From positions 124,001 through 188,000 of the forward strand of contig JNEN01001225.1 in assembly GCA_000697355.1 (NCBI GenBank): a stretch of DNA of 64,000 bases, given 5' to 3'. The stretch is from Syncephalastrum monosporum B8922. Its lineage: Eukaryota; Mucoromycota; Mucoromycetes; Mucorales; Syncephalastraceae. How positions within the stretch are numbered: the stretch's first letter is position 1; every line of letters starts with the position of its first letter. Position numbers and translations under genes: made by a program. Shown here piece after piece: positions 34,344 to 46,158 of this stretch. Below the pieces are notes generated by a model. That model did not search any database, was not told the DNA's origin, and saw only the letters and a list, made by a program, of their open reading frames with translations.

Positions 34344-37300
34344 ATGGCTCATCCACAGGCGTACCAGCAGCAGCAGCAGCAGCAGCAGCAACCGCCGCAA
34401 ATACAACAACAACAACCGCAACAACAACAACAGACACACGTACCGCCTTTCCACCAAGCACAGCAGGCAGGCTTCCGGCCTGGGGCAGCACCCGCCGGCC
34501 TGACTGGGATGCGAGCCATGTCGCCTCCCGTCACTTCGCCTGTGGGCCAATCGCCGAGGATGCCGCATCGCGTCGGGTCTCCGTCTGTGCAGGCCACTCC
34601 GCCAGGCACACAAAGCCCCACTCTCTCCTACGCTTCGTCTGCACCGCAGTCGCCCACTCACCCTGCCGCGCCTCATCCACACCGCGCCCGCCAGAAAAGA
34701 ATGTATCCCGAGCAGATCACAAGCGCGTACACTGAACCCGCTTATCCGTCTGCCTCGCCTATTCCTCAAGCATACCCTCCACCAGTACAGCAGCAGCAGC
34801 AACAGCAACCTCAGTACCAACAGCAACAACAACCTCAGTATCAGCAGCAGCAACAGCAGCAGCAGCAACAGCAGCCTTTGGTGAACCAATTTGGGCAAAT
34901 GAGTCTGCAGAATACGACTGCTCAGGCAAGTTGAAACAAAAAAAACATGCAAAATTGGATCCGTGCGCCGTATTCATAGATGAATAAAGCAGTCTGTCCC
35001 TTTGATTGGTGCTGGACCTGCGATAGAGGATCTGCAGCAGCCCCCGCCTGCGATCCAGTTGCCACCCAATGTAAGTCTATCCTCGATCCAACGAGCGCGT
35101 CAAGTCCACTCACCCCCTTCGCTTTCGGGCATAGACATCCATCACGCCTTCTCCCTTTGCGAACGCCGACCCGTCCTACCAATGCTGCACGCTCAATGCC
35201 ATCCCTGCCACAGACTCGCTGCTGAAGAAGTCAAAGCTGCCCCTCGCCCTCGTGCTCTCGCCGTACCGGACAGCCGGCAAGGGCAAGCAAGTAAGTCCAA
35301 CCTCAGGGCCCTCTCGTATATATCTCACCGTCTCGCGATAGGACGATGTGATTGTCATCCGCGATAACGTCATTGCCCGTTGCCGGCGCTGCCGCACCTA
35401 CATTAACCCATTCGTGACCTTTGTCGAGGGCGGTCAGCGTTGGAAGTGCAACATGTGTTTCCTCCTCAACGATGGTAATGCCATTCACTTTTCACGTGCT
35501 TTTCACTGCATACTCACCTACTGACGCCTAGTCCCAGCTGCGTTTGATTATGATCCGCAAACGCAACAGCCAGCCGACCGCTGGCAGCGCCCCGAGCTCA
35601 ACTACGCCTGTGTCGAATACGTCGCACCCACCGAGTACATGGTACGCCCGCCCCAGGCACCTGCCTACGTCTTTGTCCTGGACGTGTCGTTTTCCGCCAT
35701 TCAATCCGGCATGCTCGACGTCGCGTCTCGAACCTTGCTCGACTCGCTCGACCGAATCCCCAACAAGGATGGCCGCACACGCGTTGCTTTTCTCGCCGTC
35801 GACAGCGCCCTCCATTTCTTTAGCCTCGACCCGAGCCGCACCGAGCCGACCATGCTCGTCGTGTCCGATCTGGAGGACATCTACTTGCCCGACCCCGCAA
35901 GCCTCCTCGCACCCCTCGCGACCTGTCGAGCCGCCATCAATGCGCTACTTGCCAAGCTGCCCCATATGTTCAAGGACACTATGAATCAACATAATGCGCT
36001 GGGTACTGCGCTGGAAGCCGCTTTCAAGATCGTGGTAAGTCCAAGGGAAACCAATCGAGATCGGGTGCTCATGCGCGTCCCAAGTCGCCCTATGGTGGCA
36101 AGATTGTGTGCTTGCAGTCGACCCTGCCTGACATGAGCACGGGCGCCCTGAAGCCCCGCGAGGATACCAAGCTCTATGGCACTTCCAAAGAGTCGCAGCT
36201 CCTCAACCCGAGCTCGCCCTTCTTCAAGAGCTTCCCGGTCGAATGCTCGCGCTCCCAAGTTGCCTGCGACATGCTCGTCTTTGGCGGTCAATATGCAGAC
36301 CTCGCTACATTGAGTAAGGCGCATCTAAGCCTGAGAAGGCCCATACCCTTGTACCCACTGACTTTCTTCAAACCTATGTAGGCTGTCTGCCCCATTATAC
36401 AGGTGGTCAGACCTATTATTACCCGGGTTTCTCAGCCGACCAACCCGAGGATGTGGCCAAACTCACGCACGAGTTTGGCGAGCTCCTCGCTGAAGAGATC
36501 GGTCTGGAGGCCGTGCTGCGTGTGCGCGCATCGCGTAACCTGCGCATGAGCGCCTTCCACGGCAACTTTTTTATTCGCTCGTCCGATCTACTTGCGCTCC
36601 CCAACGTACCTCGCAATCAATCCTACTGCATTGAGGTCGAGATTGAGGACGATTTGCGTGGCCCCACCGCCTGTTTCCAGTCTGCGCTGCTGCACACCAA
36701 CTGCTACGGTGAGCGCCGCATTCGTGTCATCACCCTCTGCTTGCCGGTGACCCAATCCATTGCCGAGTGCTGCACGGGTATGAATCCGTATGCTGTCACA
36801 GCCTATCTCGCCAACAAAGGTAAACCAAAGCATACATGGGAGAGTCACTGCATACATATGCTAAGAATGATGCAGGTGTCGAGCGCGGTATTTCATCCAA
36901 GCTTGAAGACGCCCGGGATGCCATCCTTCACAAGTGCGGCGAGATCCTGGGCACGTACAAGACGCATGTCCTTGGTATGGGCAAGGGTGCATCGACCAAC
37001 CAGTTGACCGTCCCAGCCAGCCTCAAGCTGCTGCCGCTGCTTGTGCTGGCGCTCATCAAGCATGTAAGTCAAATACCCGGGTCCTTAACCCATCTGCTGT
37101 ACTCACCCTCGTTCTTTAGGACGCCCTTCGGCAAACCACGACCCCTGTTCCCAGTGATGCGCGCACAAATGCAATGAACCTACTCCGTACGATGCCGATC
37201 CAGCTCTTGATACCCTACTTGGTGCCGAATCTGTACGCGCTCCATGCGCTCGCTCCGCCCGCGCCCAACGCTCTCTTCCCGCCCTCGCTTAACCTCACCC

Positions 37301-37680
37301 AAGCCAGTCTGGAAGCACACGGCTGCTACCTTCTCGAAGATGGCCAGACCCTGTCCATCTGGGTCGGACGCGGCGTCGTGCCCCAACTTTGCGTCGATTT
37401 ATTCGGTGTCAAAGGGTATACCGAGATCCAGAATGGAAAGGCGACGCTTCCTGTCCTGGATACCGCGATCAGCAAACGCACGCACGGGTTGATCCATACG
37501 TTGCGTGCCGTGCGACGTGGCAACTATTATCCTGTGGTGTATATTGTCAAGGAAGACAGCGATCCGCTCACACGTTCGCGATTTTTGGGCCGGCTCTTGG
37601 AGGACCGCACCGACACGATGCACAGCTACCAGCAATTTCTGCAGTTTATGAAGGATAAGGTCAACTATGTCACTTCTTAG
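34344..37680 (+). CDS. SEC24: COPII coat subunit Sec24
   Basis: Nine exons, 34344-34925, 34990-35070, 35135-35290, 35342-35474, 35532-36034, 36085-36313, 36382-36819, 36876-37063 and 37120-37680, give 2,871 nt, 956 aa. The first 190 residues are Gln/Pro-rich with CAG/CAA-coded Gln runs, as in other Sec24 proteins. Then come the zinc finger (CRRC ... CNMC, Cys287, 290, 309, 312), the trunk ([15 protein letters not shown]), the beta-sandwich, helical ([11 protein letters not shown] then cargo-binding core) and gelsolin-like domains (LSIWVGRGV). Sec24 selects cargo for vesicles leaving the endoplasmic reticulum, together with Sec23. Intron 1 begins with GC (CAG/GCAAGT), the only choice that keeps phase. 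Acceptor of exon 2 could be 3 nt later. Confidence 0.95.
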
Positions 37681-38146
37681 ATTTACATTCCTTGTAGTAT
37701 TTCTTCTTTTTAATGACCCTCATACGCACGCATGCACACACACACACACATACCACATACACGGTGAAATAATATCTATCTATGATCTTATACAGATGTG
37801 GAGCATGGTGGACCTGTCTCTCTGAGTGTACGGCTGTCGTCCATATAGAATGCATCTGAAAGTCACTATTCGCGTTATATATATATATTGAACTCGTTCT
37901 CTCGCGATGTTTATTCAGATAGACTGGTCTAAGTGATATGATGCTCTTACCAGTTTCCATGGCAGTCAGTATACCGCTGCGAAGGCAATATGGTGATGGT
38001 CAGGGTCATTATCACGAGGGGCTTGGTTGTCTAACTACGCTCAACGACATATTGAGGTATACTTCTATTTATAAATACATGTTATATGCTGGAATGATCT
38101 ATGGCTGAGCGTATAAGGGGGGGGGTGTTGTATGTGTGTATGAAAT
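37681..38146. other. Convergent 3' region with CA repeat
   Basis: SEC24 and the channel gene converge here, leaving 466 nt for both 3' ends. A CA microsatellite lies at about 37735-37750 and a TA tract near 37878. No gene is seen. Confidence 0.5.
37735..37750. repeat. CA microsatellite
   Basis: About eight CA units in the shared 3' region of SEC24 and the channel gene. Simple repeat, no evident role. Confidence 0.7.
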
Positions 38147-41100
38147 CTAGTATGTCACGTCACGGAAGGGTCCCAAGTCACTATCGCGATCATGGCTACC
38201 CAAGGACCACAGACTATACCGGGAATCTTGGGGAGGAACAGGCGGTGCAAAATCATTTGAACTGCTCAGCAAATCGTCGTAATAAGTGATACGGTAGCGC
38301 GACGACGGATATCCCAAAGAGGACGACGAGGCCATCATGCTAGCCCGCAGCATCATCGGTGGCCGAGAGACAAATGCTGCCGGTGCCGAAGCTCGCCTTC
38401 GCATAGCTGGGAGATAGCCTCCTGGCGCAGACAACGCACGCCGGCGATGGTGCGGTCGTCCATGGAGTGTATGGGACGATAACTGAGGGAGGGAACGCCT
38501 TCGTTCCGAGGTATCCAATTCGAAACATGTCGGTGCAATAGGCGCGCTATACCGTCTGAGCGTACGCTCACCTTCGTCGGCGTTGTCTTGCTGGCCAAAG
38601 TCTTCTTCTTCCTCTTCTTCCACTTCATATTTTTCGCTGTCGTCAATACGGATTTCAGGTAACGTCGTGTCTTCGACGAGATATTTTTCTTCGGAGGGTT
38701 GCTGACTGTACAGGCCTAGTGGTGGCTGTAAGGCCGTGCTATATGTGTACTGCCAATCTTGCTGCTCCGAATAGTCCTGCACCAGTCCGCGGCGTTCGTC
38801 ATCCTCGTCGCTGAGTTCACTTCGGCCAAGACTGCTGGTATCATCGAGACGCGTCGCCATGATGATCTTGCTGGGAACAGCCCGCGTACTCTGGGGCACG
38901 TCTGCCTCTCTTTCTTCCTCCTCGTCCTCGCTCGAGCTACTTTCTTCTTCTTGGTCGATTGCCTCTTGCTCGGTCATGGTAGCAAACTTGAACGTGCCGA
39001 GGTCGTTGTCTTCCATCTGCACCATCGTCATGCGTTTATCTGCTTTTTGGAAACCGTGCTGCGTATCCAGATCCAGGTGATGGCCGACCATTTCGATATT
39101 CTCATGTATCATCTTGGCCGGTTGCGAGTGGTAAATTTGTGGCAGCAAGTGCTTCACGTCGTCGTGAATGATGGGCGTGAGGAGCTTCTTGTGCATGGCC
39201 GGGTCACGGAACTGGTGCTTCAGATCTTTCTCTTTCTTCTTCACTTCCATATCTTTTTCCTCCTTTGAGAGCAGGTCAGCTTTCATGGACGGATTCCATG
39301 TCCCCACAAGGTGTGAGCCGAGTTTGTGAATACGCTTGGCATAGAAGTACTGGTAAGCCACGGTTAGGATAGGCAAAGGGATGAGCATATAGGCCTGATC
39401 ATAGCCGCCTTTGAGAGCGAGGATGAGGATCATGAGCAGCTGAAAGAGCACGGTGGAGGACAGCACGGTCTGGAAAAGCACGGGCCAGATGCGGCCGCCC
39501 GATTCAACCTTCGTGACCGAGATGTACATGAGCATGTACTTGTAGACCACGGAACCAATGCTAAAGTAGAGCAGCGCGAACGGCAGCACCAGCGGCGCAA
39601 TGCAGGAATAGAGCAGCGCAATCGTAAAGAAGAACAGCAGGAGGTTGTAGCCTTGTGGGTAGTCAAACTCTGGCGGCTGGGCGAGGGCGCGTAGCTTGCG
39701 AGGGCTCGGGCGGGTAATCCATTTACGCAGGGTGATCAGCAAGAGAGGGAGCACCTGGGCCATTTCCATGGTGATACCCAGCGCCTTGATGCACACATAG
39801 TCGATCCAGAAGGTTGATACATCAGAGATGTTTTTGGCGAGCTGAACCACGTTGCTTGCAATCGACGTATCCGCTGTGACAGTACCCGACAAGATCAGAG
39901 ACCGAATCTGGCCATAGATACCAATTAATATCGTCGCGAGCGTAAAGACGCACAGGTTGTTGATGATGAAAAACACGTAGAGTTTGACGAGCACCTTCCG
40001 GTCGAGCGAGGTTTGGGTCAGATAGCCTTGCTGTTGCGACAAGAAGCGAAATAGATGGGGCAGCACAAAGAAAAAGATGGCCATAACAATGGGCGTAAAC
40101 CAGCCCTGGATAATACCCATGAGGAATGCGTGTGACTTGATAAAGTCCTCCGAGTTGGGCAGCATGCGGATGATATTGACGACGTTCGAGGTGGCCGAGA
40201 GCGCACCGACGGGTATCATCCAGACGAACACAATGAGCCAGTAAGCTGCACGGCCGATCCAACGCTTGGCAGCCCGCTTTTTGTCGTCCAAGGGGAGGTT
40301 AGGCCATACCAAGTCCTTGGGCGGAGGCGACACACGCACATGGGCCTCCTGCTTGGCGTGCTTGAGCGAGGTGTGCAGCGCCTGATCGGTCTGGTGGGCC
40401 CAGTCGAGTCGTTCAAACGAGACCCAGCCATAAGAGGATGCCTTGTGTGCCTTGTTGCGCCGCAAGGTCTTGATTTCTTTTTCGAGCTGATCCACCTCCT
40501 GGGTGAAAGTCTCGATCGCGTCTACTTTGCGCCCACCGAACCCCAAGAACCCGCCTCGGCGCACGGTCGGCCGTTTCTTTTTGTCGAGCGCCTTACCATC
40601 TATAGATAGTTTAGCTCAATCAGCAAAGGCAACGGCACGCATGATTTTCTCAGTTGGACATACCCTGGAGGTAGGAAGACAAGGTGTCTTCGAGGCGCTT
40701 GACCGCCGCCTCGTGCTCTTGGGTCAGCTTGGTGAGCTTTTGGCTATCGTGGCCAATGATGGCGTCCTGGATCGGATAGGGCACGGCATGGGTCATGCCT
40801 TGGACCCACTTCTTGAGCTGGTCGTCGGAGCGCACCTCGTGCGGAAGGTTGTGTAGCAAGAGCGAGCGGCCCGACAGCTGGGATGTGTGGCGGAAGTAGC
40901 GCTGGCGCATGTCCACGTAGTCGCACGAGGCGCGGTACATGAAATACGCGATCAAGATCGAAAACAACCACGTCGCTGTCGCGGGCGACCAGAACCAGCG
41001 CGTGTCGACATTGTCGTCGGTGTAGTTGATGCCGGATATAGAAAGCACGTCCAGTCCGGGTGGGGGTGGCCAGTCGCTGTTGGAAAAAAAAGAAGGAAGA

Positions 41101-41612
41101 AAAAAGGGTTTGTACGACAATTCACCAAAAAAGCAACTCAATAATGAAATGGGATATATATATAGTACCCTGTTTTGTACGTCGCCACGATGTTGATGGG
41201 TATTAACCCGCAGATGCCCACCACGCTCATTACGAGGAAGAGACGCCGTAGCAGCCGCAGAAACCGTAGAAACATGACAGCATCGAACCCAATGCGATCC
41301 ATTAAAAAGTCGTCCTTGGCCTGCATCACTGGTCGGATCCAATCAAACCACCCCGGTCCAATGGCAGGCGGTCGCTCACTATGGGATGCAATGGGTCAGA
41401 ATACAACAGTATGCGGTAGGTAGGTCTTACTTTTCGGTAGAAAACTTGAATTTGGGGGCATAAACAAGTGTGTGGCGTGGGCGCAGGAAGCTAAAGCCGG
41501 CGAGGACGGCAAGAGAAATTCCCAGATTGATCCCGAGCTGGGTAGCCATGGCCTTGACCGTCAATTCGGCATCTTGTTCCTTTTGGCTTTGAAAAGAAAC
41601 GTAGACACTCAT
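38147..41612 (-). CDS. CSC1/OSCA/TMEM63-type cation channel (DUF221), 1,085 aa
   Basis: Four exons, 41612-41431, 41378-41169, 41076-40664 and 40599-38147, give 3,258 nt, 1,085 aa. The N-terminus has three membrane helices (ATQLGINLGISLAVLAGFSF; FLRLLRRLFLVMSVVGICGL; ATATWLFSILIAYFMYRAS), then the cytosolic PHM7-type RRM-like domain (SLLLHNLPHEVRSDD), then the seven-helix core starting AAYWLIVFVWMIPVGALSAT with GWFTPIVMAIFFFVLPHL. The last 330 residues are cytoplasmic, acidic and Ser-rich. The family forms calcium-permeable channels opened by osmotic or mechanical stress in plants, animals and yeast; yeast relatives include Rsn1 and Phm7, linked to secretion. Likely plasma membrane. The long final exon (2.45 kb) contrasts with the intron-rich neighbours. 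Confidence 0.9.
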
Positions 41613-42841
41613 CAACAAATTAACAAATCAGCAAAGAGGCAAAAACGCTGAAGCAAGGTGGAAAAGAAAGGGAAGAAGGTAAAAATAGGGTTGAGTGTTA
41701 AGCAGAAAGATAATAAATGCTTGTTGCCGGCCGTCAATGGTGGAACAACGTGGTACAAGCAAAAAATAAAAAAAGGTCCAAAATGGAAGAGCGCGCACAC
41801 AGGGACCCTTAATTCTACTTTTCTCTTTTTTTTTTCATTCCGCTTATTGACCACAGATTGTCACGCAGAAATAAAGTATGATTGTTCCCAGAGCTCACAT
41901 ACAGCGTAGCATTTCATATTATTATATTAAATGCGCTAGGTCGTATGTATGCATACTGATTTGCAGACAGGCAGTGTATTATATTGGCACAGCTTGTACC
42001 TGCTGCAGTTTCTGCTGACACTTTTTCCTAGACTCAAGCACTTCTCATACATTCTTTCCAGCAAGAATCAGTTTTAACCAACGGTCTTCTCTGCGTACCC
42101 TAACCTTGCACTTAGCATCACGCCTCGGGCAATATATGCCTGCCGAATCTTATCTCTTTGTTGTCGGTTCACCAGCTTATGGTACACAAAATCCATCGCA
42201 AACATAGCTTTTGTCCCACAAAGACTTTTACTACATCTTTGATTGGCCACTGTCTTGATCTCGGTTCTGCTCTTTCTGATTAGCTTTGGAGACAGATCTA
42301 TCGCTGATTTAGTGCAGAGAGGGAAAAGGGTCTCTATCTTTCTGTCAACGGCACGTGGTAGCTGAAATTCTCGATATCACGCGACAGCCCCGCTGCCTCG
42401 TCTGAGTCTAGCGAGGCAATCGCTAAAGTTGTCCTTAATGTCAGCACTTGAAACCCACACCATAATAAACTTGGTGACCCTGAGATACAGCAAGCATGCA
42501 TCCATTCACATAGCTCTGCTCACTTGTTCGCCATTAGTTCAGGTCAAGGTCGCACGCGTTGAGGGTGGTGATCTGTGCCGAGTGCCTTGTTGTAGATTAG
42601 GACATAAAGGATGCCAGAGAATATCTCAACTGATTTACCAGTATAACAAAAGCTAACGCTCCATAAGCTCATTTTCTTTTGTATCTACCGCGCCCTTTAG
42701 GCTGCTTTTCATTGTAGAACGGATGGCGTTGTACCTGGGTGCATCAAAGCGGGGTTTCAATTGCGAGAAAGTCTCATGAAAAGGACAGCGAGGCACTGCC
42801 GCTCTCTTTCATACGGTGTCCCTATTTGCAGTGCGTCCAGA
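41613..42841. other. Intergenic with two coding-like minus-strand pieces
   Basis: This 1.2 kb lies between the divergent channel and Ask1 genes. Two minus-strand pieces look protein-like but could not be built into a gene. One, at about 42198-42076, begins ATG and reads FAMDFVYHKLVNRQQRDKIR before ending GYAEKTVG and a stop. The other, about 42420-42334, reads ASLDSDEAAGLSRDIENFSY and ends HVPLTER and a stop. Each could be a terminal exon of a small gene. No family recognised. Confidence 0.35.
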
Positions 42842-44117
42842 ATGTCAGACCCAAGCACAATGACGGAGGAGGAGCTGGACGCCGAACTGGAGCGATTAGA
42901 TCAGAACATCACCTTTGCTTTGTTGGAGACAGACCAAAACTTTGCGAAAGCAAATCAGATCGTGGCAGAAAAGATCATCCCCGAAGTCGACCGTTTCACG
43001 CAAGCAAGCTCGCAAGTGCGCAAGGGCAACGAGGTATGCCACGTGTACGACGCGTCACTGGTACAAGTGATTGACTCGAGATTAGCTCTGGAGCCATTTC
43101 TTCCAAATGTTGCAAGATCAACCCCCTGTACGCGCACGACCATCGTATGCTGAATTGGATCCGTCTGATCAGGATTCGACGAGCAGCAACAGCCTGCGAC
43201 CTATGGCCTTGCGACGACCTGAACTCAACATGGAAGCATTATCCGATATCTCGTCGATCGCAGGCCACAAGGACAAATCCAAGGGCAAGCGCGCGATGAA
43301 CTCGACGCCTTTCCTCAACCGCACCTTCGTGAGTGACTCGACGAGTGACACGGCCTTGGAAGAAGAGCGCCGTCGTCGTCGATCGTCACCACCCCGCACC
43401 ATCCCTTTCCGACCTTCTCCAGACGAGATCCTCAAAACACCACGACGCGAAGCGGCCAAGATGCTTGCCGACGACCTGATGCATACTGCGGGCGCGCCGA
43501 GCTCAGACTCATCATCGTCTGCTTCCATCGTGCGCCCGGACAAGACGACCAAGGACGACGAGAAATACTGGACGCAATCCGACGATGCACATGGTTTTGA
43601 GGCCATGATGCAGCAGCGCCGACAGACCGCCGACTTCTCGCCGTTTCCGAACACCCCCACCACGCAACGCGTTCTCGAAAATTACCAGACCGATTTCACG
43701 CGCAAGCGACCCTGGCCCGAGGAAGAGCGTGACGGGGAGGAGGACCAAGACAAGAGCGTAGGTGCTTACGAGTTTTCGCAGGTGATGCAGCCGTCTGCCT
43801 TGCTCGACGAGCAGCGACAAGACCACAGTCTGTCGAGCAACATTAGCATGATCTCCGGCCAATCTGGGCAGGTGCCACGTCGCTTTGATCTTCAATACTT
43901 CCCCGAGACGTTCCGGACGCCGCCAAACTCGACCGAGCTCATCGGCGTGTACACTATCTTCCAAGAATGCGTGGGCCAGCTTGTCACGAAAGACCAGATC
44001 GTGGGCCAGATGAAGCCGGTGCACCCAGACAAGGTGGGCGTTCTCATCGATCTGCTCGTGCGTCGCAAGTATGTGAAACGCGTCGACTCGGCGGGGGGCT
44101 GGACCCTGCGCCATTAA
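42842..44117 (+). CDS. ASK1: DASH complex subunit Ask1
   Basis: Two exons, 42842-43033 and 43086-44117, give 1,224 nt, 407 aa. The Ask1 domain fills the first 90 residues: LERLDQNITFALLETDQNFA, then KANQIVAEKIIPEVDRF, then, across the intron, LWSHFFQMLQDQ. Ask1 is part of the DASH/Dam1 ring that couples kinetochores to microtubule ends. The middle is Ser/Asp-rich with many SP sites, as expected for a CDK target. The last 60 residues (TIFQECVGQLVTKDQIVGQM and LIDLLVRRKYVKRVD) look like a small helical or winged-helix element also seen at the C-terminus of some fungal Ask1 proteins. An upstream in-frame ATG at 42761 exists, but the family starts near the ATG at 42842. Confidence 0.88.
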
Positions 44118-44454
44118 AAGTACACTGTAATTATCTCTACTTCTGTTTGCTCTATCACCGCATGTATATATAAAAAGATGGAAAAGGCATGAGTGGGATA
44201 GGCCTTTCTATTTCTGAACTTGAGATGCCATGCCATGCCTTCCGTGCCCAATCAAAGGCACTTGAACATGCAAATTCAACGTCCGCCAGGGACGACCGTG
44301 CGCGCGCTCTGGCCTTGTCTGAAGGTGAAGGCGACAAGTAGTAGGATCTTCCCTTTTAAACCGACGCAAGGTACGGATGGCCATAAAAATGGGAAAAAAG
44401 ACATGATGAATTGACGGATGGATGAATGGATGCATTCGATGGATGGATGGATAG
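44118..44454. promoter_or_regulatory. Promoter region of the ribosomal protein gene with GGAT repeats
   Basis: These 337 nt separate Ask1 from RPL12. Directly before the ATG lies a GGATGGATGAATGGATG-type tetranucleotide repeat (about 44416-44453). The ATG used is the one that gives the conserved MPPKFDP start. Confidence 0.5.
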
Positions 44455-45226
44455 ATGCCTCCGAAATTCGATCCTAGTGAGGTGAAGATCATCTACCTCC
44501 GTGCTACTGGTAATTATACTTTTGCAACGATCTTGAATGGAATGGAATGGACGCTTGGAACTTATGCATCGATTCCATAGGTGGTGAACTGGCTGCTTCG
44601 TCTGCCCTTGGTACGTCCTTATAAACGACATTATGAACAGACGTATACAAAAACAGTTACCAACACACGTGTTACGTTACGTTTTCCTGATCACCCACAG
44701 CTCCCAAGATCGGTCCCCTTGGTCTGTCGCCTAAGAAGGTCGGCGAAGACATCCAAAAGGGCACCAAGGAGTGGAAGGGTCTTCGCGTCACCGTCCAATT
44801 GACGATCCAGAATCGTCAGGCTAAAGTTGCTGTTGTTCCCTCTGCTTCGTCGCTGGTGATCAAGGCTCTGAAGGAGCCCCCGCGTGATCGCAAGAAGGAC
44901 AAGAATGTCAAGCACACCGGCAACATTTCCCTCGACGACGTTATCGAGATTGCCCGCACCATGCGCTACAAGTCGTTTGCGCGTGAGCTGTCCGGCACCG
45001 TCAAGGAGATCCTCGGCACTGCTCAGTCTGTCGGCTGCACTGTCGACGGTCAGAACCCCCGCGACCTCTGCAAGGCCATCGATGCCGGTGAGGTCGAGAT
45101 TCCTGTAAGTGATTGAGCCTTGGATCTTTTTCGCTGATTGAATACGATATGCTAATGATGGGTTTATTTCGTTTCATTCTCTGCTTTCTTCTTCTTATGT
45201 GCGATGGGTTCTTTCAGGAGAAATAA
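44455..45226 (+). CDS. RPL12: 60S ribosomal protein uL11 (L12)
   Basis: Four exons, 44455-44509, 44581-44610, 44701-45104 and 45218-45226, give 498 nt, 165 aa, exactly the usual eukaryotic size. Landmarks are [53 protein letters not shown] and the ending GEVEIPEK. uL11 forms the base of the ribosomal stalk with P0 and contacts elongation factors. The last exon codes only Glu, Lys and the stop; a reading through the preceding intron would end the protein after a few foreign residues. Introns cluster at the 5' end, as is common for ribosomal protein genes. Confidence 0.97.
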
Positions 45227-45326
45227 ACGTTATGCTACACTTGCGGTTGAAGGATATACCTAATATAATGCAAAAATGGTTGGAACAAGAGAGGCAAACA
45301 AACAAGCAAGCGGATGTGTGCAGAAC

Positions 45327-46158
45327 TTACATGCGGACGGTGAATAAGCCTGCAGGCAGGCCTTGCTGGATATCTTCTTTGATGAGAGTGAGTCCAGCCT
45401 TTGCAAAAATACGCTTCAATGCATCGTCGGGCCTACAGAGTCAGACAGACAGACAGACAGACACAGACAGACAGTGAGCGATGATTGATTGCATGACAAT
45501 GGATTGCATGAAATTAATGGCTGGGCTGACGGCGTACCTTGTGACACTGCTATCCTCTTCATCGACCACATAGTCTTTAGAGGAGTTGTTTTCCTTAACA
45601 CCAATCAAGCCGCCTGGTTTGAGGCCGGCAGCGCACCGCCTGAAGAAAGCGACGAGGTCGTCGTCCGTGAGGTGGCCAAGCACCCACTGGCACCAGATGA
45701 GATCGTATTTGCCAGGAGCTGGTGTGAAGTCCTGGAGACCCATGCACAGAATGTCGCCGACTTTGCCTGATTGTTGCTCGGCTTGAAGATCGCGACGGGC
45801 TTGCTCGCAAAAGTTGGGAGCCTGTTCGACGAGGTCGACTTTGTCAAACCGTTTTAAAAGCATGTTTTTTGTCACGCGTCCGATGCCTGCTCCACAGTCG
45901 CAGGCGTATCCGTTGGCGACGGGAACGTCTTGCAGAAACTTGAGCGACCCGCGCGTGTCAATCGGATCCACCGTGGCAAAACCGCCCAGCATGCCATTCA
46001 CAGTGGGCGACACAGCCGTCCAGTATTTCTGGGCATTGCTGTACCACTCCGGCTGGTCCATCAGCTGGAGATGGTCTTCGTCCTTTCTAAGTCCCTGCGA
46101 ACATCGTCAGGCAAACAGGAGCCATAGATTCATTCAATATAAATCTTACGATCGCCAT
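45327..46158 (-). CDS. NTM1: Protein N-terminal (XPK) methyltransferase
   Basis: Three exons, 46158-46150, 46094-45538 and 45432-45327, give 672 nt, 223 aa, the size of human NTMT1 and yeast Tae1/Ntm1. The first exon codes only Met-Ala-Ile. Conserved parts are EWYSNAQKYWTAVSPTVNGM, the SAM-binding DCGAGIGRVTKNML, VDLVEQAPNF, IWCQWVLGHLTDDDLVAFF and KENNS. The enzyme methylates the alpha-amino group of proteins beginning (Met)-Ala/Pro/Ser-Pro-Lys, including ribosomal proteins uL11 (Rpl12) and uS... partners in yeast, so its convergent neighbour RPL12 (MPPK start) is a plausible substrate. That link is inference from known specificity. The second intron contains a CAGA microsatellite. Confidence 0.93.
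45442..45474. repeat. CAGA microsatellite inside an intron
   Basis: Repeated CAGA units lie in intron 2 of the N-terminal methyltransferase gene, just upstream (on the minus strand) of the acceptor. On that strand they form the TGTC pyrimidine-rich tract and may serve as its polypyrimidine tract. Confidence 0.75.

Noticed and set aside
34320..34952. Leu-rich and Cys-rich minus-strand ORFs
   Set aside because: They are reverse readings of the CAG/CAA repeats that code Gln in SEC24.
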